Source: Valencia hispanica
Lineage: Eukaryota; Chordata; Actinopteri; Cyprinodontiformes; Valenciidae
Assembly: GCA_963556495.2 (NCBI GenBank)
Contig: OY747710.1
Location: 41,949,500 to 42,013,499 of the forward strand
Direction: 5' to 3'
Length of the DNA: 64,000 bases
Part shown: positions 1-14,059 of the stretch, one piece after another
Layout of the letters: each line of letters starts with the position of its first letter
Numbering within the stretch: the stretch's first letter is position 1
Notes under the pieces: model-generated
Databases searched by the model: none
Seen by the model: the letters and a program-made list of their open reading frames with translations, nothing else
What the model was told of the DNA's origin: nothing
Made by a program: the position numbers and the translations under genes

Positions 1-1561
<1,561 letters not shown>

Positions 1562-2341
1562 TCAGTTACAGGGCAGCCATGTGGAGTATGCAGGCTGCTG
1601 GCAGGCAAACACCGGCTGCACCTGCGCTATGTAGTAGTTACTGAAGTTACCGTCTGCCACATAAGGAGCAGGCTGGTAGTAACACGTCACATTAGCCACA
1701 TTTGGAATGACGTTCTGCTCTGCAAGGACTCGCACTGCCAGCATGGCTATGAGCCCGAGGGTCTGCCGCCTCTCATGTCCCATCAGGCACACGGTGCTTT
1801 CGTTGACCACTCCGTGGAGGGTCGTCAGGTAGTCGTACTTGCGGTCCTCCAGGCCTACAAAGTGGTTCTGAAGGTAGGACTCCAGCTTGCGCTGCTGCTC
1901 TCCAATATCAGGGAAGTCAATGAAGAAGCGAGAGCACATGTAGCGCTGCAGGGACTTCATCTCGGACTCTGACGCTGGCCGGAAACCCCTCACCAGCAGG
2001 TGACAGTACTTCAGGAGGCCCCCGCCCCGGATCTCCTCTGGGTTCCTGGTGCAGATGATCTTGTGGCGTAGGTGGTCCAAGGCCTCGCTGAAGTCGCCGT
2101 AGACGCTCTCGCCCACAATGGTAGGGTGGAAGGTCCCAGACATGGGGTTCTCGGAGCACTCGTAGAACAGCAGCAAAGAGTCCAGTTTGATCTGGAAGGA
2201 GTCCACGCTGAACTCAAACTGCCGCCGAAGCGAGTCCACGAACTTCAGCTCCACGTTCTTCCCTCTGTTGTTGGAGAGTGAGATGAGGCTCCAGCGGTCC
2301 GAGTCATTATTCACCTTCACCATCTTTTGCACATAGGCTTC
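1562..2341 (-). CDS. tent5a: TENT5A last coding exon
   Basis: It codes for residues 143-401, beginning [10 protein letters not shown] after acceptor CAG at 2344-2342 and ending with TGA at 1564-1562. It contains the third putative catalytic acid, the [13 protein letters not shown] motif and the helical C-terminal part of the fold. No frameshift or internal stop is present. Confidence 0.95.
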   Translation of the reverse strand, partial: EAYVQKMVKVNNDSDRWSLISLSNNRGKNVELKFVDSLRRQFEFSVDSFQIKLDSLLLFYECSENPMSGTFHPTIVGESVYGDFSEALDHLRHKIICTRNPEEIRGGGLLKYCHLLVRGFRPASESEMKSLQRYMCSRFFIDFPDIGEQQRKLESYLQNHFVGLEDRKYDYLTTLHGVVNESTVCLMGHERRQTLGLIAMLAVRVLAEQNVIPNVANVTCYYQPAPYVADGNFSNYYIAQVQPVFACQQPAYSTWLPCN

Positions 2342-3495
2342 CTGTATGTTTGGGTGGGAACGAGAATGACAACATTAACACTTAGCCGGCAGTCAACCAT
2401 CTGAAAGACTAGTGCATTTGAGCCTGGGTTTTAATCATGGGACAATGTTTTATTGTAATTAGTATTTTATAGTTTGACACATAATAATGACATGTTTTTT
2501 TTATATATATAATTAAATCAATACCGATGGAAGAGGCCTTTCAAAGACAATACAGTGTACTTGTATGGCTGAGTGGGATTCCTTTCTAAATTGGTTTATC
2601 TCTATCCTCTTAACCCCTTTGTTTTACTATCACCTAAAGTCCTATAGCTTCTGTGAAATCAATCCAATCAACATTTCATAAACCAACAGAAAGACATCTT
2701 TGTCATTTTGTTCTGAGCAACTTTTTTAAACATCGTTTTTGGTATTTGGTGCAAACCAATATTTAAAAAGGATGAAATCTAAAAACCAACTTGCACACAT
2801 GCCTCTGGTGACATCACATAAGGCATAGGGCAACAGACGTGAAGTTGTATTCCCCAATCAAATACGTATTCTGTGCATGTAAACACCCATTTGAAAGCAA
2901 CATTTTGAGCAATCTGATCAACTCCTTCCTAAGCCTTTTGTGATGTCATTGACCCAAAAAAAAAAAACACATTGCAGAATTACTTTCTTTTCCTCAGCAC
3001 CTTGTTTTTTTGTTTGTTTGTGTTTTTATTTGAAATATTGTATTTTCAGTAAGGTAAAGTGGCAAGTACCTTCAGAGTCAACGGGGTTATTTTCTCTTTG
3101 TTCACACAGTCGGGTAAAAAATCCAGGAGGCAGTCCAAAACTATGTCTTTTACAGTCTGGAATTCCCTTTCGCCCTTCATATCTGCGCAGAATATGAGGT
3201 CCAGGTCCTTGTACCCGAGCCCGCTGTCCTCATGCAGGACGTGGCTGGCCGCGGAACCGTTCAACCGGACGTCCCGCACGTGGATCTGCTTCTCCTCCAT
3301 CCGACTCCGCACCACCTTGACGATCTGCCGCGGCTGCATCTCCAGCGTGGGGAAGTTCCCCCGGCCGTGGATCGGGATGGTCTCCGTGAGGATGGCGTCC
3401 AGCCGCTGCACTTGCTCCCAGTTCAGGACGCTGACGCAGTTGCCGTCCGCGTCGCACGCGCCGCCGGGGCTGGAGCAGCTGTCGTCCTCGGACAT
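1562..3495 (-). CDS. tent5a: TENT5A (FAM46A), terminal nucleotidyltransferase 5A
   Basis: A non-canonical poly(A) polymerase that lengthens the tails of mRNAs, known in vertebrates to act on transcripts of secreted proteins such as collagen. Two coding exons (3495-3070 and 2341-1562) join in phase 0 and give 401 residues. The nucleotidyltransferase signature is visible: G80-S81 in NGSAASHVL, then D97 and D99 in YKDLDLIF. A third acidic ligand is probably E173 in NVELKF, by analogy with TENT5C. The C-terminus, [20 protein letters not shown] followed shortly by TYR-SER-THR-TRP-LEU-PRO-CYS-ASN, is typical of the A paralogue rather than TENT5C. The start is the ATG at 3495, twelve bases after a splice acceptor whose long T-tract lies upstream. 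Human TENT5A is about 442 residues, so the N-terminal region is shorter here. A noncoding first exon upstream is expected but was not located. Fish may carry two copies of this gene; which one this is cannot be told. Confidence 0.96.
2342..3069 (-). other. TENT5A intron between coding exons
   Basis: A 728-bp phase-0 intron with donor GTACTT and acceptor CAG. The sequence is AT-rich with short homopolymer runs. No repeat family or nested ORF was recognised. Confidence 0.9.
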
Positions 3496-3507
3496 AATGG
3501 TGTGGAG
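3070..3507 (-). CDS. tent5a: TENT5A first coding exon
   Basis: It codes for residues 1-142 and carries the catalytic GS and DxD motifs. The acceptor AG is at 3508-3509, preceded by a C/T tract that includes a run of 13 T. Twelve bases of 5' UTR (3507-3496) come before the ATG. The donor GTACTT begins at 3069, directly after the Lys codon AAG in PLTLK, the conserved TENT5 splice position. Confidence 0.93.
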
Positions 3508-4800
3508 CTGGAGAAGGAAAAAAAAAAAAATCCTCGACGATTTGAAGAAAAATGAAGTGTTTTCTCGAGGACGGGTAAAAAAATAAAAAATTGTCTTTAG
3601 GCAATAAAACAAGTAAACAAAGGTGTGGGTAATATAAACTGCATCAAATCTGCTTGGAATCTGCCGGTGTGAGCTTAATCATCTAAAAGTATGAGGGAAA
3701 AAATATTAAAAACCAACTGTTGATAGTGATGGCCGATGCAGCAAGTTTTTAGCTGTGATCCAGCTGAACAGAAGAACCGATGCGCAGAGTTCCGGAAGAG
3801 TGAAACCCAATCAACGTAAAATATGGAGAAGAACCGACTTTAAAACATTTGCCCTGGTGTGGCCGTCAATGCGTCCGTCCGTGCGCCGTGCTTCAGTCTT
3901 TGAAGGTCGGGGATGATCCAACTGGGGGGCTTTGCCTTTCCGGCTGTGACTCCATCGCCCAAAGGCACGCCTATGATTTTACGAATTTGCATGAATGAGC
4001 TTCTCAATCGAGTTGCGCTTTGGCCCAGTTCTCAGTCCGACGGTCAGCCCCTCAGAGGAATCTTGTGGATTTTTACGCACAGCTCATGCATCATTTTAAC
4101 GTCTCCCCCGCTGCCAGGAAATGATCCTTTTAATACAACTCGTGTGCAGCTCTGGCTGCTGCAGTCCGCTTTCCTCCGACTTTGCTCAGTTTATCTTTTT
4201 TCTTATTTATTTATTCCCCCTTGCTTTGTGGGAGAGTTCACCGTCACCAGTCACACTTGATGCGCAGCAGCGCTCTGGAAGTGCCGGGTCTGAAGCCTGA
4301 TGATATCAGCTGCGTCTCTGCCCGCCCCTCTGTGACCCTGCGGCTCCGCATTAGAACACCTAACAAGCAGCTGCCGCCTTTAATGCGTTTTATTAATAAC
4401 ATCGAAGCGCCTATTCATACAGAGAGGGAATTACGGTGCCACTTCAGCTTAAACAATTCAATCAAATTCGTTTCCAAAGTAAGATATTTCGTATGATTTT
4501 CGAGATAACAAAAATAATTTTCCCCAAACAAACCAACAAAGCGACAAATAACAACAACTCTAACCGTTAGAGCCTATTCTAATCTCCCAGCAGTCGGTTG
4601 CTTTTCCTACAGTTCATGTCATGTCCTTATGTCGCCACCTGTGGGCTTGTTTTGGTCTTGAAAAAATAGAGTCGCTACCCATTTCGTTTCTAACTCATGG
4701 CTTCTCAGATCTACCCAACAGGAGGAAATTCCAGCACCTTAAGCTGCATCTAAAGGATATAGAAGTATCAGTCCAGTGATAGCTACAGTCTAAACCGTCA
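3508..4800 (-). promoter_or_regulatory. Upstream region of TENT5A, possible promoter and noncoding exon
   Basis: This stretch lies 5' of the first coding exon. The part at about 3730-4400 is richer in G+C than its surroundings and free of recognised repeats, which fits a promoter plus noncoding first exon. I found no decisive TATA box or donor site, so this rests on position and composition only. Confidence 0.3.
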
Positions 4801-5180
4801 GCAAGAGAGTTGTGTGAAATGTGAGACCATCTTTCTGTCCGATCTCATCGGTCAGAAAAATAATCCCAAACACAGCAGCAAATCTATGACTAAAACTGCC
4901 AAAGAAGACAAGGATGTTGAAGGCTGTTTTGGAGTTAAGATTTCAACCCAAATAAATATGGTGTGATGGGACCTTCAGACAGCTTTGCAGAAACAAAAAA
5001 TGTGTAATTAGTCGGTCGTGCAGTCCTTGACTGCCATCAAGCGAAAGCTATCCAAACCAAGCTCAGCCCTGTGTGAAAAAGTAGCTAAAGCCTGAACCTA
5101 ATAAGGGTGTATGCCACCAGGATGAAATGCCATCAGACATTTGTGAATGATTCTTGAATAATTTCAATTCACCCACTTTG
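4800..5180 (+). mobile_element. Probable Tc1/mariner remnant, C-terminal part
   Basis: Segments such as AATCCCAAACAC and TGATGGGACCTTCAGAC resemble the end of Tc1-like transposase genes (the regions coding for NPKHT- and WDLK-like peptides). The frame is destroyed and no terminal repeat was found. The call is by eye from family knowledge. Confidence 0.35.
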
Positions 5181-5283
5181 AAAGGTTTTTGAGCATAGAT
5201 GGACTATTAAAGGCCACGCAACTGCATCTCCTCAGGATTTAAGCCTAGGCCTTGGTGGCACCACTACCAAACCTTTACTACTC

Positions 5284-6723
5284 TGAACTTTTTGCTTTTA
5301 AATTCTGACAAGACAGAAGTTGCTGTCTTTGGACCAGAAGTTCTTAAACAGAAACTGATTAGTCAATCACTTCATCTGGATGGCATTAAATTGGCCCCCA
5401 GTAATAACGTAAAGAACCTCGGCGTTATTTTTGACCAAGACTTGACATTTAAATCCCATATTAAACAGGTTTCTAGGATTTCCTTCTTTCACCTCAGGAA
5501 TATTGCTAAAATTAGAAACATCCTGTCCAGGAGTGATGCTGAGAAACTAGTCCATGCATTTGTTACCTCAAGGCTGGACTACTGTAATTCTTTACTATCA
5601 GGAAGTCAACAAAATGCCATTAAAAGCCTTCAGTTGATCCAAAATGCGGCAGCAAGAGTTCTGATGAATATTAAAAAGAGAGATCACATTTCTCCTGTTT
5701 TAGCTTCCCTTCATTGGCTCCCTGTTAAATCCAGAATAGAATTTAAGATCCTTCTTCTTACATACAAAGCCCTTAATAATCAAGCTCCATCATACATCAG
5801 AGATCTAATTGTTCCATATGTTCCTAAAAGAGCACTTCGCTCTCAGACTGCAGGTTTACTTGTAGTTCCTAGGATCTCTAAAAGTAGAATGGGAGGCAGA
5901 TCTTTTAGTTTTCAGGCTCCTCTCCTGTGGAACCAGCTCCCAGCTTTAGTCCGTGAGGCAGACACTCTGTTTACTTTTAAGGCCAGGCTTAAAACTTTCC
6001 TTTTTGATAAAGCTTATAGTTAGAGTGGCTTAGGTCATCCTGAGCTATCTCTGTAGTTATGCTGCTATAGGCTTAGACTGCTGGAGGACAGACTTACCAA
6101 TTTTCTTCACTCTGCTACTTCCTTTTCTCCTACGACTCTCCAGTTGTATTACAGTACATTCTGTTATTTCGACTGTTAACTTTGTTTTCTCTCAGTGTTT
6201 TTCTCCCCATCGAAGATACACCTGGTCTGGTATCCTGCTTGGCTGCAATGCCCTGTTGGACGGGGGTCATCGACTGGAATGATGCTCCCAGTAACTGAAC
6301 ATCCACTGTGTCCTGTTATCAACTTTTTACTTTCTGTAACATAGAAAGTTCTCTTATATCGGATCTTCTGTTCCTTCTGTGTTCTGCTCTGTCTTCTCAA
6401 ACCCCCAGACGGTCGTGGCAGATGGCCGCTCCTACTGAGCCTGGTTCTGTTGGAGGTTTCTTCCTGTTAAAGGGGAGTTTTTCCTCTCCACTGTCGCTAC
6501 ATGCTTGCTCAGTATGAGGGATTGCTGAAGGATTGCTGTGGTTGGAAATCTGCCCAACCTCACGCCAATGACTGACGCAATCTGCTGGGATTCCTTAAAT
6601 AGGAAACTTTTTAACTGATTGGAATGTTTGTATAATTGTATTGAATTGACTTCTTGTTAAGTGCCTTGAGATGACATCTGTTGTGAATTGGCACTATATA
6701 AATAAACTGAATTGAATTGAATT
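5284..6723 (+). mobile_element. L2-type LINE, 5'-truncated, 3' end
   Basis: An open frame at 5292-6023 codes for the C-terminal part of a non-LTR reverse transcriptase, with NSDKTEVAVFGP, SRLDYCNSLLSG, IQNAAARVL and SLHWLPV, all typical of the L2/CR1 group. About 700 bases of 3' UTR follow. The element ends in a short TTGAA tandem tail after an AATAAA-like stretch, as usual for this group. The reverse transcriptase catalytic core is missing, so it is dead on arrival. The frame is unbroken, suggesting a fairly young insertion. Confidence 0.85.
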
Positions 6724-6779
6724 GACCTTCCATTCAGAGGTGGACCTGCTGTAAAACCAGAGTGTGCTCGAGCTAAAGG

Positions 6780-7640
6780 TCACAAACTGATAGTCAGACA
6801 TCCTACTTTCACCATTTTTTTTCCCTAGAGAACACAATTCATGGTTTCATCTCATTACATTAAGTCGTCCATGTGTCGAAGCAGCAAATCAGACCCAGAC
6901 CATCACACTATCACCACCATGTTTGACTGTTAGCATGATGTTTTTTTAATTCAATGCTTTGACAGTTTTACTCCAAATGTAACAGAACAGACACCTTCCA
7001 AAAAGTTCTACTTTCATTTTGTCAGTCTATGGAGGATTTTTTTTTAATCTTGGGGATATTCGGGGTGTTTTTTGACAGATGTGAGACCACCCTTTAATTT
7101 CTTTTGGATCAGCAATGTTTTTTTCTTTTGGGATTTACAATAGATGCTATTTTGGCCGAATGTCTTTCTCACTGTTGAATAATAAACGAAGACAGTCGAC
7201 GAGGCCTGGAATATTTTAGATGCTCCTCTAGGTTCTTCGTGACCACCTGGATGGGTCCTGAATACTCTCCTGAAGTATTGTTGAACTGGGGAAGCTTTAC
7301 TCCTGTTCCATGTTTTCTCTATTTGTGGATAACGGCTGTCATTGTGGTTCACTGAATCCCCAAAGCCTCAGAAATGGCTTTGTAACCCGACTGATAAATG
7401 TCAATAACTTTCTCATCTGTTCTTGAATTTCTTTACGGGGCCGGATGTGTCGCTTTTTGAGATCTTCTGGACTACTTCATGTTTTCAGACAGCTTTTATT
7501 CAGGTGATTTCTTGGTTCTTCCGGTCAGACAGTAACCAGGCCTGCGGCTAAGAAGATTCTTTCGCAAGTATCCTCCTTTCATAGGGATCTGCAACCTTTG
7601 TTTTCTTTTCTTTCTTTATCTTGGCTTGCGACGGACAGGT
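6780..7640 (-). mobile_element. Tc1/mariner transposase remnant, antisense
   Basis: Read on the minus strand, this holds degraded pieces of a Tc1-like transposase. One piece near 7280-7350 corresponds to the conserved VRxIIHKWRKHG-like segment, and one near 6890-7000 to the HGGGSVMVWG-like segment. Stops and frameshifts are frequent. No intact terminal repeats were identified. Confidence 0.6.
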
Positions 7641-9300
7641 TGAAAACAGGTTTTTGAAACTGAATCCCACATCTGGAAATATACATGGAACTATTAGTCA
7701 GTTACAATGGACCAAAAGCAGGCTCATCAATGTGTTCCCCAGGTGTGGAGACACGGCTGCTACGGATTGGATCCAGTCCCAAGCCGCCATCAGCTCCAAG
7801 CCAAATGAAAGTCACCGTTAGAGACGAACAGCAGGTACACAGACACAGCCCCCACTAATGAGATGGTTTGTGTAAATACAACTTGGCACCTCATTACTCA
7901 TCATGAAATGGGTGCTTCATGTATTGCCGATTACTGATAGACAGGAATGAGATGATGCTGTCTGGCAATTAAATGGAATCCCTCACTTTCTCCCTCTGTG
8001 CTGATATATTTCCCAAGCAAACGAGTTTGTTGTCCTACAAGAAAAAAGAAAAGAAAAGGACAACACAAAAAAAAGAAAATAACTTTCCAAAGCTAAACCC
8101 TGCTTTCTTTGCCCTTTGCAGAGGGCCTTATTCTGCTCTCCATAAAGCAATCTTTTACATTCGCACAAAGTTTCTCCCTGGAGTCTAAGAAACATTGTCT
8201 GGACAGTTAAGCCCAGTAAGGAGAAAAAGAGAAAAGAGCCGTTTTTTTTTCTTCCAGCATCATTTATCTTCCTGTGTGAGTTACAGTTATTGCCCATAAA
8301 GTTTCTGTTTGAACGTTTTTCCTCAGATCTGTTTTGCGTACTGCTATTGATGAACAAACGTCAGTTTGGATCGCTTAAAAAAGTATTCCTAGTTAGGATT
8401 CAATATATGAATCTAAAAATACTTTGACACTTAATTTATACTAAAAGACACGCCAGAGCTTATTAGGGCAAACCTAACTGTCAGCAGCTCCATTTATCTG
8501 TGTGATTGTTGCTAAGTTGTAGTAAATACACCTATGCATAGATGCATATGCAAACAAGAACAATGCTCAACTTTCTCTAAGTCTTTTGATGATGCAAAGA
8601 ACCCAAATCTTTGCAAAGATGAGTCGGGACTGGAAAGTTCAAGAATGCTCATCTTGGTGGCATTCAAAATAATCATATAAAGAACATTCCATCATTTACA
8701 CTGATGTTTATTTTCAAGGTAATAATAATTGTTGGTCATATATTTATGAAAAATGGGAATTTGGAACTATATTTTTGGTTTGTTGAGACAAAAGGTATAT
8801 TTCAAGTAGGCACAGCTTTTGTTCATGTACAGCAGGGAGGCGCTGTCAAGCATTAAAATGCATTTTTAACCGTTTCTTTATACATGATGATGGCTCTTTT
8901 ACTGCTTCTGGTAGAAAGGATTATTCTTTGGTCGTCTGGGGTCCTGATGATAGCAGACTGTATAGGATATCTGAGGGATAATGTGGAAAAATCTGCAGCC
9001 AGTTTGGTTTTAGGTAACTGTGACCTCTTCTGCAAGAATTTACTGAATCAAAAAAAAAATCAACAGGACTGAAACCATCTCCCTAAAGGATTCTGAAGAG
9101 ATTCCAAAGACGCAAGCTGAAATGTTAGTAGCATTTACATTAACCGTCAACTTGGGCTTTACAAGTTGTTTTGAATTTTTTTCTTGTTAGTCTATAAGGT
9201 GTATCTTCATAAAACATTTTTGCATCTGTGCTTTAGTTTTTGTTAAGCAAGTTATGTAATAAAGTATTTTAATGCGGATCCTTTTGTGGGGGTAAAGCCA
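7641..9300. other. Intergenic, nothing recognised
   Basis: AT-rich sequence with short A-runs and no recognisable gene, RNA or repeat family. The ORFs at 7983-8357 and 8884-9072 show no domain and low complexity. Confidence 0.5.
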
Positions 9301-9389
9301 CAAGATATTGTGGGATTTAGGTAATTTTGAACAAGTCCAGTTAACAAAACACAGAAAAAGAAAAAAAAAAGAGAAAAAACATCAAAAGT

Positions 9390-9790
9390 CATCTCTGGGT
9401 GTCACCCCAAAAGTTAGGGCACACACTCACGGTGAGGCTTCTTTTAAGTATTATGGCCCTCACCTCTGGAACAGGCTGCTGGAACGACCTCAGAGAACGT
9501 TCATGTTTTTAAGAGCAGGCTCAAAACTCACCTTTTTAGCCTAGCTTTTAACTGATTATTTATTATTGTCTGTTTAATTGCTCTGCATGTTTTACATGAC
9601 TATATTTTATCAGTGTTTTGCTATTTAATCTTAATCACTGTGTGGTATAACTGTGATCATGCTTTTAAATCTGAAGGGAGGGATGGGGATGTAGTTTCTT
9701 GTGGGGTCATTTTAATCTGTAAAGCCCTTTGAGTGGCAATTCTTGTATGAAAAGCGCTTTATAAATTAAGTTTGATTTGATTGGCTAAAT
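9390..9790 (+). mobile_element. L2-type LINE 3' fragment
   Basis: The reading frame at 9395-9544 ends with HTHGEASFKYYGPHLWNRLL, the last residues of an L2-type reverse transcriptase. The 3' UTR then ends in a TTTGATTTGATT tail. It is a different subfamily from the element at 5.3 kb, judged by its tail. Confidence 0.65.
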
Positions 9791-12496
9791 TTCAACAGGT
9801 CCTATTAAAATGTGTTTCTGTATAATCTAATTCTTTATACCCCAATAATACACTTAAGAGGCATAAAGGTGGTGTTCCAATATATTGCAAAAAGGACATT
9901 TCATAAAAGCTACTCTATTTGTTCCTGTTTGATTATACAAAATGTATTTATTTATTTACTTATGTATTTGTTTATTTTTTCCAGCAATTTATCCAGCAAT
10001 AAAAACATTTCTTTAAAGGTTAAAAGGTTAATAAGTTTATTTTATTTTGTTTTAATAAAGTTAAAATGCCTCTTTAAACCAGATTAAGAACATTCTACAG
10101 TATCCAGGATCTTTTAGACCATTCCCATCAATCCTTGCAAATATGGAAAACCTAACATCAGTATGATGGCAAGGATCAAGGATTGGTCATTGTATTGCAA
10201 AGTAAGTAACTAAAACTTTATTTATATAGCACTTTTCAAGATAAAAATCACAAAATGCTTTAACAGGTAGAGGAAAAAATAGACAAGCTATAACGAAAGC
10301 AGATTAAAAAAGATATGTTTTTAGCTGGACTTTAAAGGTAACCATTGAGTGTGCTGATCTCAGAGACAGAGGAAGTGAGTCACAAAGCAATCGCAATGAG
10401 TATCACATATGCGTCAGGAGGTTTCCCTACAATCTGCTGAATTTCCCCGTAGATATTGGAGGTTTCTAAGCCTCCACAGTCAGTTTCAGCCTTGCTGTGG
10501 GGAAGGAATCACCATAAACATTTTTAATCAGGCTATCAGCAGTATGAGGTGTTGTAGGTGAGGGGGTTATCTGTACATTTGCCATGACTTTAACCTGGCG
10601 CAAAGCTCTGTGAGCAAATCTTGGCAATTCGGAAAGAATCAGTGACACAAATGTTGGGCTTTTTTCACTCATGTCTAGGAGCTTCTCAGACCAAGGTTCG
10701 GAAGTTGGGTTTTTTAGGAATCAGGCGGCAATTACTTTATAATTAAATAATAAATAATGGCTAGCCCAAATTGCACCCTAAAGAACTCACTAGTTCTCCA
10801 AGAAAACAGTGCAGGCCTATATCTATGTGTGACGGGCTTGAGAATGGTGAATTTATTTATTTTGGAGAGTTTGGTGGGTTGTTGCAGTCATAGCATTGGC
10901 AGGACACAATGCTTAGGTTTGGGCTGTAGTGGAGGCCAGTGTAAAGGAGGCGTAGATTAATATATTATGTGTATCTTTTTTGTTGTTATTGAATATATTT
11001 TATTGTGCAGGTAGTTCTTTACAAAATTCTGAATAGGTTAAACCTCAGTGTTGTAAATAGGTAAGCAAACACTAAGATGACAACATGAAAGGATTATTTA
11101 GGGTAAATGCTATTTGATGAAGGATTCAGTCATTCATTTAAAAAAATGAATGACATAATTTCAGATATATTTCACATATTGGTTATATGTCCCATTTACT
11201 ATATGTATTTTATCCAAATTGTGTTTGTATTTCAGAATGACACTTGCTATGTTTAACTGTAGATAAATGTTGTCTAGGTCTGACCTCTATCTACCATTTT
11301 AATCGCCAACTGAGTATATAAAAAGGTGGGCTCAAAGCAGGGTAACCGTCGTGCCTTATCAGTAAATTAAGTCAGGCAATTATTTAGAATAAATAAAAAT
11401 ACATGTGATTTACTAAAACAGTGAGCTTGCATTTTTGCTCAATTTTGTTTACAACATTAGAAGATTTACAAATCAAATATCAGAAGACAAAGTTCATTTT
11501 CATCTTGTCAACAGATATAGAAATGCCCTTTTTGTGGTACTGGTGACACCACAAGACAATACAATCATAGATGTTTTAGAAATGTGAAAGAGCTGCCCTC
11601 GGGAACTCTACAGTATAAAAACAACCTAACAAACGACTGAGAAGCTTTTAGGTTTTCTGAAATAAAAATGTTTAAGAATGTCTTTACTTCTCTCTCCACA
11701 TATATCCATTTTCTATCCAGCCCATATTCCAGGAAGACCCCCCCCACCCCCCACACACACACATAACAATGACATTTTCCATCTAGTTTCAGTCACACTC
11801 CTTTTGACACCGCTATTCCACCTGGGTGATGTTCCAGGTTAAGCAGCAGATGTTATTTAGGCTCTCCAGAGTGGAGAGGCAGCCTGCAGAGGTCTCTTTT
11901 ACTTCCACTGCTTTCTTTCTTTCCAAATAGTTGGTATGTGTGTAGTGTTTGGTTTCAGACCATGTTGGCAGACTGAAGCTGTAAGTTACAGAATAGACCC
12001 AAGTTTCACAAGACGATAACGAGGCCCATCTCACCTAATCTTCCTCATTATGGGGTCTTTGCGATCCCACGGGCTTCAGAACTGGGGGCAGTAAAGCGGT
12101 TAAATGGTGCTGCTAAAGCACTTGAGCAACTAATAGATGCTACAGACATTCAAGGTTTCAGTACTGCACTGCTCGTCTCTTGAATTACTATTGGTCACGA
12201 CAGCATTTCTTTCAGTTAATAGCTCAAAGCAAGCTGAAGCAGTGCTGGAAGGTGTCCACATCAAACAGGCACACCTGTATCATTGGGTTTATTTATGTGC
12301 TTTTCTAATCTGCGTGACCACATGGCTGTAGACCTGTTACATTAGCCAGATTTGTGTTTTAAGCTAATAAAGTCTTAGATCACAGATATGCTTAGAGGGC
12401 AAAAAGCTCAATACTCTAACAGCATCATGAAGACCTATGGAACCGCTCTGGGTTAGTTTTCCAATTTCATACCTACGCGCAGAGCTGACCTTAGGC
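9791..12496. other. Intergenic, mostly unrecognised
   Basis: AT-rich DNA. The part at about 10200-10470 looks like the reverse complement of a LINE/SINE 3' end (TATTTATATAGCACTTTTCA). A short C-rich run lies at about 11738-11752. No gene was recognised. Confidence 0.45.
10200..10470 (-). mobile_element. Probable antisense LINE or SINE 3' end
   Basis: On the minus strand it reads AAAAGTGCTATATAAATAAA near its end, the 3' terminus pattern shared by many fish L2-type elements. No coding remnant is visible. Confidence 0.4.
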
Positions 12497-13281
12497 TAGG
12501 GCAATAACAAGGCAGTAACAAGGTCAGCGTTCTATCACCTGAAGAACATTTCTAGAATTAAAGGACTGATGTTGTTACAGGACCTAGAAAAACTCATCCA
12601 TGCGTTTATCTTTAGTCGGATTGATTACTGCAACAGCATCTTCACAGGTCTGCCTAAAAAGTCAATCAGACAGCTGCAGCTGATCCAGAACGCTGCTGCT
12701 CGCGTCCTCACTAGAACCAGGAAAGTAGAGCACATCACCCCAGTTCTAAAGTCCTTACACTGGCTCCCTGTAGCTCAGAGAATAGACTTCAAAATACTTC
12801 TACTAGTTTATAAATCATTACATGGCTTAGCACCAAAATATGTTGAAGACCTGTTGTCACGGTACCAACCACCAAGACCACTCAGGTCCTCCAACTCTAG
12901 CCTACTAAGCATCCCTAGACTCAGAACCAGACATGGAGAAGCAGCTTTCAGTTTCTATGCTCCCCTTATCTGGAACAGACTTCCTGACGAGTGTAGAGCT
13001 GCTGAAACTCTGAACAGCTTTAAATCAAGACTAAAAACCATCTGTTTAGAATTGGCTTTGAGTAAATGATTGATGTCATATGTATGAAATGTGTTCATGC
13101 TCTCTTGCTTTATTTATCTTTCTCTTACTTTATTGTGTATCATGTGTAATGTGTGTTTCTTTTACTTTTAATTTCCATTGTTTTTTGTTTTGTTTATTTT
13201 AAATCACCAAATCATGTAAAGCACCTTGAATTACCCTGCTGTTGAACGTGTGCTATACAAATAAAATTCCCTTGCCTTGCC
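12497..13281 (+). mobile_element. L2-type LINE, 5'-truncated, (CCTTG) tail subfamily
   Basis: The frame at 12569-13069 codes for the reverse transcriptase C-terminus: [64 protein letters not shown] short 3' UTR ends in AATAAAATTCCCTTGCCTTG. It belongs to the same subfamily as the copy at 31.6-33.3 kb. A short internal duplication of AATAACAAGG-like sequence sits at its 5' break near 12500. Confidence 0.85.
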
Positions 13282-13319
13282 TAGGGGGGAGCGCTATTGC
13301 AAGCCTCCCCCAGAAAACC

Positions 13320-13338
13320 TTTTTTTTTTTTTTTTTTT

Positions 13339-13412
<74 letters not shown>
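13320..13412. repeat. Poly(T) followed by (TA)n microsatellite
   Basis: A run of about 20 T is followed by about 70 bases of alternating TA. It lies just downstream of the L2 3' end. The Tyr-Ile repeat ORFs across it are not genes. Confidence 0.97.
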
Positions 13413-13414
<2 letters not shown>

Positions 13415-14059
13415 ACATATATTAAATGCAGAAAGTGATAAAGCATTATAACATCTGCAATTTCCGACTGAATTTACTGGACCCTGAACGTGTCCAGCAG
13501 CACAGCAACTGTGCTCTATTGAGGGTAAGGGGGAGGGGCATGAATTAGTGGTGCGTGTTGACAGAGGTAAACAATACTGTCTCATTAAAGGGAAATGGCC
13601 ATCGATTAATGTCCTTTATGTTCGCTTTTGTGGTAAATCATATTTTTACGTTACCATAGTGACCAGAGAGCGTTAGGGGGCAAAGAGGATGTTACTCGTG
13701 TTATGTTGTTGCCACTAATACAGGGATCCTGCTAAGAAAGTTGCAAGCACACATTGGATTTACATCTATTATTATATTTACAAATAACCCAGATTTTTAT
13801 GCTCGTTGTTTCTTTATATTTTGTTGCATTTATCCACTGGTGCATTTGACTACTGTCTGATATTAAACTGGTCCGTGGTGAAAAAAAGGTTGGGGACCAC
13901 TGGCCTAAGGCACCAAAAACACTCTGCCTGCGCATTGCCATTTCATCCCATCCTTCCTCAGTTTCTTATGTCTAACCAAACATTTTGTACTCATTCTATG
14001 TTAATTTATCTTTCACTTTATATAAATATTTTCTTGAATAATGAAGATAAATGAGAAAT

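Noticed and set aside
3059..3586. Long ORFs on the plus strand across the TENT5A exon
   Set aside because: They are antisense shadows of a conserved exon and encode no known family.
13242..13585. Tyr-Ile repeat ORFs
   Set aside because: They are translations of a TA microsatellite.
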